Of a stretch of DNA of 49,215 nt, positions 13,156 to 21,660 are shown piece after piece. The stretch comes from a virus: positions 1 through 49,215 of IMG/VR virus record IMGVR_UViG_3300034524_000131; one strand, 5' to 3'. A program made the translations under genes and the position numbers. The notes beneath the pieces are model-generated. The model saw only the letters and a list, made by a program, of their open reading frames with translations, was not told the DNA's origin and searched no databases. Position 1 is the stretch's first letter. Every line of letters begins with the position of its first letter.

Positions 13156-13817
13156 TCACCACAACCCTTTCCCATATAGAATTTTCCCTTTCCGATCTAC
13201 GCTCCCGTTACAACCAGGCCCTGGGGCAGAAAGAAATGCTGGAGCGCCAGAAATCCGAAAAACAAGAAGCCCTTATCCAGGCCAAAAAAGATATTGAGCT
13301 CTGGCAGCAAGTACAAGTCCTTTTCGGTAAGGTATCTGAATTCGCCAGGGCGCAGCTCAAAGCCCGCATAGAAGAGACCGTTACCGCCGCACTCCAGGCT
13401 GTATTCGAGCGCGACGATATAGCATTTCAGATTGAAATGCGAACAATAAATAACCAGCCTGCAGCAAGCTGGAACGTGGTTTCTTATTATAGCACTGGCG
13501 AGGATATCTCCACCGTATCCGGCAATCCGGAAGATGCCCGTGGCGGCGGGGTGAGTGATATCGTGAGTTTGGCCCTGCGTTTGGCGCTGCTGGAGCTGGC
13601 CAGGCCAAAGCCTGCCGGACCGGTGCTGCTCGATGAAGTTGGGAAACACGTGAGCCGAAATTACGCCCCGAATGTAGCAGCGTTCTTGAAGCAGTATGCC
13701 CAGAAGACGGGCAGACAGATAATTTTAATAACGCATGATCCGAATCTGGCTGAAGTGGCGGACATAAGTTACAGAGTAGAACAACAAAACGGGGTATCGG
13801 AGGTGGAACAGATATGA
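13152..13817 (+). CDS. SbcC/Rad50-type ATPase, C-terminal half
   Basis: 221 aa. Residues 1-80 are coiled coil. The SMC/Rad50 C-lobe follows: signature-like GGGVSDIVSLALRLALLEL (about residues 131-149), Walker B GPVLLDEVGKHVS, and the H-loop ILITHD. There is no Walker A, so it must assemble with the N-half at 11480-12919 for ATP binding. The start overlaps the previous stop (ATGA), and its own TGA overlaps the nuclease start, which indicates coordinated synthesis. Confidence 0.85.
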   Translation: MITTTLSHIEFSLSDLRSRYNQALGQKEMLERQKSEKQEALIQAKKDIELWQQVQVLFGKVSEFARAQLKARIEETVTAALQAVFERDDIAFQIEMRTINNQPAASWNVVSYYSTGEDISTVSGNPEDARGGGVSDIVSLALRLALLELARPKPAGPVLLDEVGKHVSRNYAPNVAAFLKQYAQKTGRQIILITHDPNLAEVADISYRVEQQNGVSEVEQI

Positions 13818-14794
13818 AATTTTTAGTTATAGGGGATGTTCATTTCCGCGGGGTTAACCCTCGTGCCAGGCTCGATAACTACATGGAAGCTATCTCTCGG
13901 AAATTGCATGAAGTTTTTGCCCTGGCCGCACAGCACAAAGTATCAGCAATTATTTGTCCCGGCGATCTCCTGGATAGCCCGGCAACGGGCTGGAGTACGG
14001 TGGCAGAACTGGCGGAAATCCTGCAGGGCGCGCCTTATCCATTTTTAACGATTAACGGCAACCATGATATCTATGCAGGAAATCCAGGGAGCAAATACAG
14101 GACGCCATTTGGCTTCCTGGCAAGGCTGGGGATAATCCAGGATCTGAACGACGAACCGTACGAAAAAAACAATGTTTTAATTACCGGTCACGGTTTTAAT
14201 ATAGAAACAGATACAGAGTTAGGCCGACATCAATTTATTCCATCCCGCAAAAAAGAAGGCTGTTTCTCTATCCATGTTGTCCACTCCATGCTTATGGACC
14301 ATTCTCCGGGCTTCGAGATGCGGCATACTCTTGTCTCCCAGGTCAAAACAACAGCAAATGTCATCATATCAGGTCATCTTCATACAGGGTTGGGCAGTTA
14401 TTACCTTCTTCGTCGCGAAGATGGAGTATTATTCATCAATCCTGGAGCCCTGTGCCGGCTGTCGGCTCACCCCGAAGAAATTGAACGGACTATCCAGGTT
14501 GCGCTTTTAACTGTGGAAAATAATAAAGCAGATGCCAGATTCATCCCTCTCAAAAGCGCAGTCCCCGGACATGAAGTTCTTTCCCGGGCGCACCTCGAAG
14601 CCGAGGCAGAGCGCAATGAACGGCTGGAAAAGTTTTTGAACCTGCTGGCCAGTGAAGGTGAAAGCAAGTTCCTTGAGATCCGGGAAATCGTGGAGGATAT
14701 CGCGGCCCGTGAAAATCTGCCTGAAGAAGTGAAGCAGGAGGCATTGCGGCGAATTGGCAAAGCGAGAGAAGCGCTGGGAGTAGGTGCAGCGTAA
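13814..14794 (+). CDS. SbcD/Mre11-type metallophosphoesterase nuclease
   Basis: 326 aa. All phosphoesterase motifs are present: GDVHFRG, GDLLDSP, NGNHD, HVVHSML and SGHLHTG, which bind two Mn ions. The C-terminal helical part (residues 240-326) would contact the ATPase coiled coil. It is translationally coupled to the split SbcC genes. It degrades DNA ends or hairpins, probably in phage recombination or replication restart. Confidence 0.9.
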   Translation: MKFLVIGDVHFRGVNPRARLDNYMEAISRKLHEVFALAAQHKVSAIICPGDLLDSPATGWSTVAELAEILQGAPYPFLTINGNHDIYAGNPGSKYRTPFGFLARLGIIQDLNDEPYEKNNVLITGHGFNIETDTELGRHQFIPSRKKEGCFSIHVVHSMLMDHSPGFEMRHTLVSQVKTTANVIISGHLHTGLGSYYLLRREDGVLFINPGALCRLSAHPEEIERTIQVALLTVENNKADARFIPLKSAVPGHEVLSRAHLEAEAERNERLEKFLNLLASEGESKFLEIREIVEDIAARENLPEEVKQEALRRIGKAREALGVGAA

Positions 14795-15000
14795 TGACTA
14801 CCAATAAAACCTTATTTGATGGCCCCTGTCCTTTTCTGACATGCCTGAAAATTACGAAGCATTCTCATCCGGTTTGCCCTAAATGCGGCGCCGTAAGATA
14901 TGGAAATATGTTTTGTGATATATGCAAAGCTAACCGGCATAAAGAAGAAACCGAATATATGAAAGATGTTGCCAAAGAGGTATTGGGGGTATTAGAATGA
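14794..15000 (+). CDS. Small zinc-finger protein
   Basis: 68 aa with three Cys pairs: GPCPFLTC, PVCPKCG and FCDICKA. Probably one or two zinc sites. The start overlaps the nuclease stop (TAATG) and the stop overlaps the RecD2-like start. No family recognised; likely an accessory of the recombination operon. Confidence 0.65.
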   Translation: MTTNKTLFDGPCPFLTCLKITKHSHPVCPKCGAVRYGNMFCDICKANRHKEETEYMKDVAKEVLGVLE

Positions 15001-17231
15001 CGACCACAACAAAGCGTAAAAAGAAAACCAAAAGGCCCGAAGCCCAAAAAGAACTCATTGCTCTCCGGGGCATTGTCACCAGGCGCATATTCTACAATGC
15101 AGAAAACGGATATTGTGTTTTGATTATTTCCGTTCCTAATGAAACAGAAGATATCAAAGTCACCGGTTACATGTCTACCATCCGTGAAGGTGACGAATAC
15201 AGGTTTATGGGCTCCTGGGTGAATCATCCACGCTTTGGCAAGCAGTTCAAGTTCTCCCAGGCTGAATTAATTCTGCCCTCCGGCAAAGCCGGCGTTGCCC
15301 GGTACTTGTCCAATATCACGTACGGTGTCGGCATCAAAAAAGCCGAGAGAATCGTCGAGACCTTGGGCGAAGATGCCTTGGAGCGCATAAAAGAAAACCC
15401 GTCTATTTTGGATCATCCCGATCTTTCTTTCCTGGACGAAACCCAAAAAGACGAAATCGTTTTTGACCTCTCCAAAAACTCCGTCCAGGCGGAGCTGGCC
15501 GGGATGCTCTGCCGCCCCGGGTCCGGCATCGGCATGGGGACCGTGGCCAAAATCATGGCCAAATACGGTCAAGATGCGGTGCGCGTCGTCAAAGAAAACC
15601 CCTACATTTTGGCAGACGATCTCTTCGGCATCGGTTTCATCAAGGCCGACGCCATTGCCCAGGCCGTAGGTATTGCTCCGAATTCGCCTTTCCGTATTGA
15701 GGCTGCTATCAATTTCCTGCTCCGTGAGGCCGGCAACGAGGGCCATGTCTACCTGAAGCCTTCCGATATAGTTTCCCGGCTCATCGGGCGTAAAGGGCTT
15801 CTTGAAGCTTCCGGCGTAGAAATTCCCGATATTGCTAAAGCAAACCAAAAACTCATTGACGAGGGGCACTGTATCAGGGAAGGAGATTATATTTATGCTG
15901 CCGAGCTGTATCATGCAGAAAAAATCGTGGCCGCGGCGGTGCGGAGGCTGGCGGAACGGGAGAAGAAGGAAGCTGCCGGGCTGGATGAGATGATTGCGCT
16001 ACTGGAACAGAAATACTCTATCGAATATGCTCCTGAGCAGAAGAAAGCAATTCAGGCGGCACTGGAATGCAGTATTTCCGTTATTACCGGTGGCCCCGGG
16101 ACAGGCAAATCGGAGATCACCCGGGCCATTGTGGAGGCTTATTACACGCAAAATCCAAGGCATGAAATATATCTTTGTGCTCCAACCGGCCGTGCCGCCA
16201 AGCGCCTGGGCGAAGCTACGGGATACAAGGCAAAAACAATCCACCGGCTGCTACACTATCATCCGGAAGCCGGCGGATTTGAATATGGCTATGGCAACCC
16301 GCTCCCTGGGCCCGGACTGCTTATTGTGGATGAAGTCAGCATGATGGACATTGAGCTGGCGGCCGCACTATTTTCCGCTGCGGAAGAACTCCAGGTTGTC
16401 CTGGTGGGCGATGTAGACCAGCTGCCGTCTGTGGGCCCCGGTTCTGTGCTCCGTGACATTATCGCCAGCGGCAAAGTGCCGACAACTCGTCTCCTGTTCA
16501 ACTACCGCCAGGCGGGTGGGAGCAAGATCGCCGAGTTTGCCAATATGGTCTGCCGCGGGGAGATGCCCGTTCTCCGGAACGAAGGAGATTTCGAGTATGT
16601 CCCCGTGGAAGACGCCGACCAGGCGGTGGATGTCGTGCTGAAGCTTGTGGCCGGCATTATGGCTGACGGTTACGGTCCGCTTGACTGGGCAGTGCTGGCT
16701 CCGATGCGGCGAGGAAGCGCAGGAGTAAACAATCTCAACGAGCGGATCCGGGAGCTGGTGAACCCGGCAGCGGAAAACAGGCCGGAGCTGTGTGGGTTCA
16801 GGCTTGGGGACAAGGTAATGGTAATCAAAAACCACTACGGTCTGGGGGTCTTCAACGGTGATCTGGGCATTGTTACCGATATCCAAAAAAACCGCCTGAC
16901 CGTGGATTTCGGCGACTTTTCCGTTGACTTCGCGCCGGAAGACCTGGAAATTCTGACCCTGGCATATGCTTCGACGATACACAAGAGCCAGGGGAGCGAG
17001 TTTCCGATTGTGATTATGCCCCTGGTGCAGCAGCATTATATGATGCTGCAGAGGAATCTCCTTTATACCGGTATGACCAGGGCGAAGCGTCGCCTGGTGC
17101 TGGTGGCTGAAGAAAGATCGGTCAAGCAGGCGGTGCGCAACAACGTAATCGAGGAACGATTCTCGCTGCTGGCGGAACGGATCCGCGGAAGCACAGAAAA
17201 CAATAAAACCAGCATAGCCCGGGCGCTTTAG
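14997..17231 (+). CDS. RecD2-type helicase
   Basis: 744 aa, typical RecD2 length. The N-terminus has an OB-like domain (IALRGIVTRRIFYNAENGYCVLI is the family opening), then helix-hairpin-helix repeats, then helicase motifs: Walker A GGPGTGKS at about residues 364-371, Walker B LLIVDEVSMMD, motif III LVGDVDQLPSVGPG, and motif V/VI STIHKSQGSEFPIV ... TGMTRAKRRL. SF1B 5'-3' helicases of this kind act in repair and replication. It is a complete stand-alone RecD2 with no RecBC nearby. Confidence 0.9.
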   Translation: MTTTTKRKKKTKRPEAQKELIALRGIVTRRIFYNAENGYCVLIISVPNETEDIKVTGYMSTIREGDEYRFMGSWVNHPRFGKQFKFSQAELILPSGKAGVARYLSNITYGVGIKKAERIVETLGEDALERIKENPSILDHPDLSFLDETQKDEIVFDLSKNSVQAELAGMLCRPGSGIGMGTVAKIMAKYGQDAVRVVKENPYILADDLFGIGFIKADAIAQAVGIAPNSPFRIEAAINFLLREAGNEGHVYLKPSDIVSRLIGRKGLLEASGVEIPDIAKANQKLIDEGHCIREGDYIYAAELYHAEKIVAAAVRRLAEREKKEAAGLDEMIALLEQKYSIEYAPEQKKAIQAALECSISVITGGPGTGKSEITRAIVEAYYTQNPRHEIYLCAPTGRAAKRLGEATGYKAKTIHRLLHYHPEAGGFEYGYGNPLPGPGLLIVDEVSMMDIELAAALFSAAEELQVVLVGDVDQLPSVGPGSVLRDIIASGKVPTTRLLFNYRQAGGSKIAEFANMVCRGEMPVLRNEGDFEYVPVEDADQAVDVVLKLVAGIMADGYGPLDWAVLAPMRRGSAGVNNLNERIRELVNPAAENRPELCGFRLGDKVMVIKNHYGLGVFNGDLGIVTDIQKNRLTVDFGDFSVDFAPEDLEILTLAYASTIHKSQGSEFPIVIMPLVQQHYMMLQRNLLYTGMTRAKRRLVLVAEERSVKQAVRNNVIEERFSLLAERIRGSTENNKTSIARAL

Positions 17232-17245
17232 ATATGCCCCGGGCT
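17216..17245. repeat. Hairpin over the RecD2 stop codon
   Basis: AGCCCGGG (17216-17223) pairs perfectly with CCCGGGCT (17238-17245). No T-run follows, so termination is doubtful; it may stabilise the mRNA end. Beyond it, the palindrome GTTCGAAC occurs twice (17276-17283 and 17354-17361) before the 17391 gene. Confidence 0.45.
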
Positions 17246-17390
17246 GGCTGCCCAACCGGTGGTTGTTTGAACAGCGTTCGAACAAAGCAAGAATTAAGCT
17301 ATACACGAAATGCATATATGCCGATTATAACTGACTTTGCGCTTGTTCAGAATGTTCGAACGGACGGAAAAACATAAAAGAGGTGAGCAT

Positions 17391-17549
17391 ATGAAAGGCA
17401 AGAATCCCACCCGCAGGCAGAAAGAAATACTCGCAAAGCGGCGGCTCAATCCCGACAACTGGCTCATCTGCAAAAATTTGATACATCAGGGCGAGCTGCA
17501 CGTTGTACACAGATATTCAAACAGGGAGAGAATAATCAGGTTAAGTTAA
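17391..17549 (+). CDS. Small DUF6906-like protein
   Basis: 52 aa, starting at ATG 17391 after GAGGTGAG. The pattern KxPTRRQKEILAKRRLNPDNWLICKN...ELHVVHR resembles small phage proteins of the DUF6906 type, from memory only. The frame is open upstream to 17337 but without an RBS. Basic, probably nucleic-acid associated. It sits between the helicase and primase genes. Confidence 0.55.
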   Translation: MKGKNPTRRQKEILAKRRLNPDNWLICKNLIHQGELHVVHRYSNRERIIRLS

Positions 17550-17602
17550 ATTTTGCAGATCAAAGAAGAGAACAATCAGGCTAAATTACGGGGGGTTGTT
17601 TT

Positions 17603-20179
17603 ATGTCTAACAGCGGTTTCAAAAATGTCTCGCGTCAGAACCCCTGCCCAATATGCGGCAAGACAGACTGGTGTTCTATCAGCAAAGACGGTGTCTGGTG
17701 CTGCTGCCGTCGCGTTGATACGGGCGAAGGGCTGCACAAAATTGATGCCGCCGGCGTCGATTATTGGCTTTACCGCCTGGACGGCAGGCCATTCCAGCAT
17801 CAGGAACCGGACAATCCTGAAACATTCAGGCCTGTCTTGAGCTCAGACGACTCGGAACCTGAGCGCGCTGATCCGGATACTCTACACAGGGTCTATACGG
17901 CTCTTCTTGATGAGCTTACCCTGTGTGAAAACCACCGGGAGAACCTGCACAAGCGGGGTCTGAACGACGATGAAATTGCTTTTCGCGGCTATAAGAGCCT
18001 TAATAAAAACCGATCACAAACAGCAAAAAAACTCATCGATAAGTTCGGACCTGAGGTGTGCACAAAGGTGCCCGGTCTATTCAAGAAGGCGAATAGAAAG
18101 GGAGAGTACTGGACTATCAGCGGTCCTAATGGCATTATCATTCCGGTCCGCGACAGCCGTCATCGTATCGTGGCGCTTAAGGTGCGCGCCGACGAGCCGG
18201 TAGGTGGCAACAAATATCTGTATGTCACAAGTCGCAGGAGGAATGATGCCCTCTGGGACGGCCCAGGACCCGGTACGCCTGTGCATATTGCTCTGGCCAG
18301 AGAGGTTAATTCTGACGTTATACGCCTCACGGAAGGCGAACTTAAAGCTGATATTGCAACCGCTTTAAACTGTATTTTGACGATAGCAATCCCCGGGGTA
18401 TCGGTGTGGAGACCGGCATTACCGGTCATAAAGGAATTGGGAGCAAAAACGGTGCGCCTGGCATTTGATGCGGATGCAAGGAATAATAAGCATGTAGCCA
18501 GAGCGCTGAAAATGACTGCCGAAGCGTTGAAAAAGGAGGGATTTAACGTAGAACTCGAAACGTGGCCGTTGGAACGCGGCAAAGGTATTGACGATATTCT
18601 CGCTGCCGGATATCAGCCGGAGGTTTTATCCGGCCAGGAAGCGTTTAAGGAAGTGAATAGTATTACCAAAGCTGCGGGTGTTGAACCTGAACGCATCCCG
18701 ATCAATGCGGGCATCCAGGATCTTGGCTTCCTGATGAAAAAATCCTGGGAGGCCCTGGACAAATACCGCCAGCAGAAAGAACCGCTTGTGTTCGTGCGTT
18801 CCGGAGCGCTGACCCGCGTCAAAATCGATAAGAAAGACGGCCCCATCCTGGACATCATGAGCGAAGCGGCACTGAAAAACACCCTGGATAAGGTAGCCTA
18901 CTGGTACCGCATGGATAAAAACGGTCAGGAGAAGTCAGCATTCCCAGTAACGGAATGCGTGAAAGGGATGCTGGCCGAAGCATCTCCGCCCGTGCCGAGG
19001 CTTCTGCGCATCGTCCAGGCACCGGTATTCGGCAGAGACGGGACGCTGATTACTTCGCCCGGATATCACGAAAAGGCGGAAACCTGGTATCACAAAACTT
19101 GTGATATTCCGGAAGTACCGGAAAAGCCGACTAAGGACGACCTTGTCGAGGCGTACAGGCTGCTGTTTTATGAACTGCTTGTGGACTTCCCTTTCGATGA
19201 TGAGAGCAGTATGGCATATGCCCTGGCCGCTATGCTTCAGCCCTTCGTGCGGGCCATGATCGACGGACCGACACCGCTGCACGTCATTGACGCCAAGAGC
19301 GGAAGCGGAACGGGAAAGTCCCTGCTGGCCGACATGATCGCTATGCCGGCATTAGGCAGGCCTATCCCGGCTATGGCAGAGGGACGCGACGGCGATGAGT
19401 GGCGCAAGCGCATTACCGCGAAGCTGGCAACGGGCAGTCAGTTTGTGCTGATTGACAATGTCAACCGCAAGCTGGATTCCGGGGAGCTGGCCGCGGCGAT
19501 TACGTCTACTGTCTGGGAAGATAGACTGCTGGGTTCCACTCGAATGATTCAGCTGCCGGTAGAATGCTGCTGGCTGGCTACGGGGAACGCCGTCAGGACT
19601 TCCAGGGAGATGGCCCGAAGAATCGTAAAGATTAAGCTGGATGCTAAACGCGATGACCCATGGATGCGGACCGATTTCAAGCACCCTAACATAAGGGAAT
19701 GGGCAGCGAAAAACAGAGGGCAGCTGATCTGGGCATGTCTGGTGCTGATACAGGCCTGGATCGCAGAAGGGAAGCCCCTGGGGAAGCAGACTCTGGGGAT
19801 GTTTGAGTCGTGGGCAAAGGTTATGGGAGGTATTTTGAGCATTATTGAAATGCCCGGTTTCCTGGAAAATCTTCAGGAGATATATGCTGAGGCTGATGAA
19901 GAGACGTTTATGTGGAGGGAATTTATCTCTGCCTGGTGGGAGCGATATCATGTGCAGGCGGTCGGAGTCGCGGAATTGTATGATCTGGCGATTAGGAAAG
20001 ATTTGCTGATGCCCGTACTGGGCGATAAGGGCGAGCGGTCGCAGAAAACCAGGCTGGGAAGAGCGCTGAGCAGGATAAACGGCAGGTATTTCGGCAAATT
20101 CAGGGTTGTAGAAACGGTAGGTGATGCCAGGAACAGGACTAAAGCATATATGCTTGAGTGCGACGAACATCCGTTTTAA
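17603..20179 (+). CDS. Replicative primase-helicase (DUF3854/Toprim-like plus AAA+)
   Basis: 858 aa. Residues 10-40 form a primase-type zinc finger (NPCPICGKTDWCSISKDGVW plus CC). Residues about 180-330 are a Toprim-like DUF3854 region: IRLTEGELKADIA, then VRLAFDADARNN and GKGIDDILAAG. The C-terminal half is an AAA+ domain with Walker A DAKSGSGTGKS (about 564-573), Walker B QFVLIDNVNR and a sensor-like WLATGNAV. This is the phage's main replication protein: primer synthesis plus unwinding. GGGGGG precedes ATG 17603. The probable origin lies directly downstream. Confidence 0.85.
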   Translation: MSNSGFKNVSRQNPCPICGKTDWCSISKDGVWCCCRRVDTGEGLHKIDAAGVDYWLYRLDGRPFQHQEPDNPETFRPVLSSDDSEPERADPDTLHRVYTALLDELTLCENHRENLHKRGLNDDEIAFRGYKSLNKNRSQTAKKLIDKFGPEVCTKVPGLFKKANRKGEYWTISGPNGIIIPVRDSRHRIVALKVRADEPVGGNKYLYVTSRRRNDALWDGPGPGTPVHIALAREVNSDVIRLTEGELKADIATALNCILTIAIPGVSVWRPALPVIKELGAKTVRLAFDADARNNKHVARALKMTAEALKKEGFNVELETWPLERGKGIDDILAAGYQPEVLSGQEAFKEVNSITKAAGVEPERIPINAGIQDLGFLMKKSWEALDKYRQQKEPLVFVRSGALTRVKIDKKDGPILDIMSEAALKNTLDKVAYWYRMDKNGQEKSAFPVTECVKGMLAEASPPVPRLLRIVQAPVFGRDGTLITSPGYHEKAETWYHKTCDIPEVPEKPTKDDLVEAYRLLFYELLVDFPFDDESSMAYALAAMLQPFVRAMIDGPTPLHVIDAKSGSGTGKSLLADMIAMPALGRPIPAMAEGRDGDEWRKRITAKLATGSQFVLIDNVNRKLDSGELAAAITSTVWEDRLLGSTRMIQLPVECCWLATGNAVRTSREMARRIVKIKLDAKRDDPWMRTDFKHPNIREWAAKNRGQLIWACLVLIQAWIAEGKPLGKQTLGMFESWAKVMGGILSIIEMPGFLENLQEIYAEADEETFMWREFISAWWERYHVQAVGVAELYDLAIRKDLLMPVLGDKGERSQKTRLGRALSRINGRYFGKFRVVETVGDARNRTKAYMLECDEHPF

Positions 20180-20180
20180 A

Positions 20181-20196
20181 TAGAACGTTTGTTCTA
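20181..20196. promoter_or_regulatory. LexA (SOS) box-like palindrome
   Basis: TAGAAC GTTT GTTCTA has perfect 6-bp arms and contains GAACnnnnGTTC (20183-20194), the Gram-positive LexA/DinR box core. It lies just after the primase-helicase stop and before the origin region. A-rich DNA follows, so a weak terminator is the alternative. Confidence 0.4.
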
Positions 20197-20247
20197 AAAA
20201 AATCAGCTGCGGATGATGTTAGGAGTTTTGCTTTTAGATTATATTAT

Positions 20248-20275
20248 GTAAACTTCGTGTCATTCCGAAGTTTAC
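20248..20275. repeat. Perfect 10-bp inverted repeat
   Basis: GTAAACTTCG (20248-20257) and CGAAGTTTAC (20266-20275) flank an 8-nt loop. It is preceded by a segment (20241-20254) that recurs as a 14-bp direct repeat at 20692-20705. There is no T-run; probably a protein-binding or origin structure. Confidence 0.6.
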
Positions 20276-20403
20276 GACCCAATTATAGCAAAAAAAATTC
20301 GGAGCATGACCGAACTTTTTTCTGATTTTTATAAGAAATGTTCGAGATGTCCCGAACTTTAAGCTAAATTGGAAAAAATATTCAAAAAATCTGTATATAC
20401 AAG

Positions 20404-20914
20404 TGCGGACATTGCGGACTTTTTCCGTTATCACTTCCCCCCACTTTAGGGTATTTTTTAGGGGTATTTTTGGGCTGAGCCCCCACTTTTCGAACATCAA
20501 AAAAAGTCCGCAAAAAAGTCCGCAAAAACGTAAAACCCTTGCGGCATGTGGATTAGAAAGCATTTTTTCTCTCGATTTTTTGCGGACTTTTTTAAAAAAG
20601 TCCGCAGGGTTTAAAGCCTTACGTGGCAAGGGTTTCAGAAAGTGGTGCGGACTTTGCGGACATTTTCCCGTACCCCGGCTAGTTTGGGAAAATATTATGT
20701 AAACTATATAATTTTCTATATAATAAAGATCGGGAAAAAAGTCCGCAAAGTCCGCAGCGATCCCGGAAGTGCCCGTAAATACTAGGTTTGAGGGGTGCGG
20801 ACTTTTTCTGTCAAGTCCGCAAAAAAAAAGGTTGACAATTGCCTTTTAACCCTTGTGTCGTAAGGGTTTGAAGCACTTGCGGACATTGAAAGTAAACGTC
20901 CGCAAACATCCGCA
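20404..20914. other. Putative phage replication origin with GTCCGCA/TGCGGAC iterons
   Basis: The 858-bp gap between 20179 and 21038 carries no convincing gene. It holds TGCGGAC at 20404, 20413, 20581, 20646, 20655, 20796 and 20878, and the reverse GTCCGCA at 20506, 20518, 20600, 20741, 20750, 20815 and 20898, plus a near match at 20908. Neighbouring copies often lie 9-12 bp apart. An AT-only-like stretch (20690-20730) between iteron groups could be the unwinding element. Position right after the primase-helicase gene supports an origin. The binding protein is not known. Confidence 0.6.
20533..20868. repeat. Three diverged copies of an AAACCCTTG palindromic motif within the origin region
   Basis: AAACCCTTG or TAACCCTTG starts at about 20533 and 20847, and the reverse form CAAGGGTTT ends near 20635. 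Two copies are near-palindromes, for example CCCTTGTGTCGTAAGGG at 20850-20866. They alternate with the GTCCGCA iterons and may be sites for a second protein. Confidence 0.5.
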
Positions 20915-20916
20915 AA

Positions 20917-20964
20917 GTGGAAAGAAAACTTTCCACATCGTGGACATTCGGTGTAAATGTCCAC
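20917..20964. repeat. Two adjacent perfect inverted repeats
   Basis: GTGGAAAG/CTTTCCAC (20917-20924, 20929-20936) with a 4-nt loop, then GTGGACATT/AATGTCCAC (20940-20948, 20956-20964) with a 7-nt loop. They lie between the iterons and the gene at 21038 and could be operator sites or RNA hairpins in its leader. Confidence 0.6.
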
Positions 20965-20984
20965 CGGATGCGGAAACGGAGGAT

Positions 20985-21023
20985 GCAAACAAAAGATACA
21001 AACAAAAGATACAAACAAAGGAG
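20985..21023 (+). repeat. Three tandem 13-bp repeats before the 21038 gene
   Basis: The unit ACAAACAAAAGAT (first base varies) occurs three times in a row; the last copy changes into the AAAGGAGG ribosome binding site. It may be a slippage product in the leader. Confidence 0.6.
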
Positions 21024-21037
21024 GCGCAGAAGCAAAA

Positions 21038-21430
21038 ATGAAGAAAGGACAAACAATTCTTCCTGTTGAGGAAGAAAAATTACGCATGACCCTGTACAAG
21101 CAGGGCTTCAGCGATACGGAGATAGCGAAGAAGCTAGGGGTGACAAAAGCTACGATATACCACTGGCGTATGAGGAGAGGGCTGACCTTGAATATCTCGA
21201 ATATAGGGGGAAAATCGATCTATAAAGCTGGAATTCCGATGGAAAAAGCACTCCCTCCTGAAAAATGCACCATCATGAAAAAATTTCTGCATGACCTGGT
21301 GGAATACGCAAAAATGCTTCCGCTCGAAGCAAAACCTGATGTTTCGGCATTTCTTCAAGAATGGAGGAGAACGTATTCGTATCGTTCTGAACCTAATCGA
21401 ACAGTCAAAAAAGGGAGGGGTCTTTCGTGA
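21038..21430 (+). CDS. Helix-turn-helix protein
   Basis: 130 aa. An HTH of homeodomain/resolvase type is clear at residues 15-50 (LRMTLYKQGFSDTEIAKKLGVTKATIYHWRMRRGL is the run seen). The remainder is helical and basic. AAAGGAGG lies 13 bp before ATG 21038; the frame is open further up to 20957 but that part is repeat sequence. Being the first gene after the iterons, it is a candidate iteron- or operator-binding protein. Confidence 0.65.
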   Translation: MKKGQTILPVEEEKLRMTLYKQGFSDTEIAKKLGVTKATIYHWRMRRGLTLNISNIGGKSIYKAGIPMEKALPPEKCTIMKKFLHDLVEYAKMLPLEAKPDVSAFLQEWRRTYSYRSEPNRTVKKGRGLS

Positions 21431-21660
21431 CAAAGACTGACATACTCATCCAAGCCTTCTGGCGTGCTCAAGAAGAGCTCCGGCAGGCGGAACAAAATTT
21501 TGAATATGCAGACCCTGAATTCAGGGAAACAGCAGTTGTTGACCTACTGGCGAAAAGGAAGAAACTTGACGCAATTCTAAAACAAATCAAGGAGGTGCAT
21601 GGCGAGTATGGTGAAGAAAACATGCCCAGCATGTGGCAAAAACTCATACAGTGCGGCTGA
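21427..21660 (+). CDS. Small helical protein, DUF2508-like
   Basis: 77 aa starting at GTG 21427, overlapping the previous stop. The pattern LIQAFWRAQEELRQAEQNFEYADPEFRETAVVDLLAKRKKLDAI resembles the YaaL/DUF2508 family of two-helix proteins; not checked by search. It overlaps the next gene by 62 bp. Confidence 0.55.
   Translation: MTKTDILIQAFWRAQEELRQAEQNFEYADPEFRETAVVDLLAKRKKLDAILKQIKEVHGEYGEENMPSMWQKLIQCG

Noticed and set aside
16368-17315. 315-aa minus-strand frame opposite the helicase
   Set aside because: It is the antisense of a clear RecD2-type gene, with no RBS and His/Gln/Arg-rich composition typical of shadow frames.
17276-17361. Two GTTCGAAC palindromes as LexA boxes
   Set aside because: The spacing between GAAC and GTTC halves does not fit GAACnnnnGTTC; an 8-bp palindrome twice in 90 bp is suggestive but not enough.
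19352-20170. 272-aa minus-strand frame opposite the primase-helicase
   Set aside because: Antisense shadow of a GC-rich gene whose plus-strand motifs are intact.
20234-20629. 131-aa minus-strand open frame in the origin region
   Set aside because: Its residues mainly reflect the repeated GCGGAC and A/T runs (KKVRKK, FF repeats), it has no RBS and no known domain.
20404-20914. CRISPR array
   Set aside because: The repeats are only 7-9 bp, occur in both orientations and have irregular spacing; there are no equal-length spacers or cas genes.
20782-21099. Several overlapping minus-strand open frames
   Set aside because: They run across the inverted repeats and 13-bp repeats, are Cys/Phe-rich without pattern and lack ribosome binding sites.
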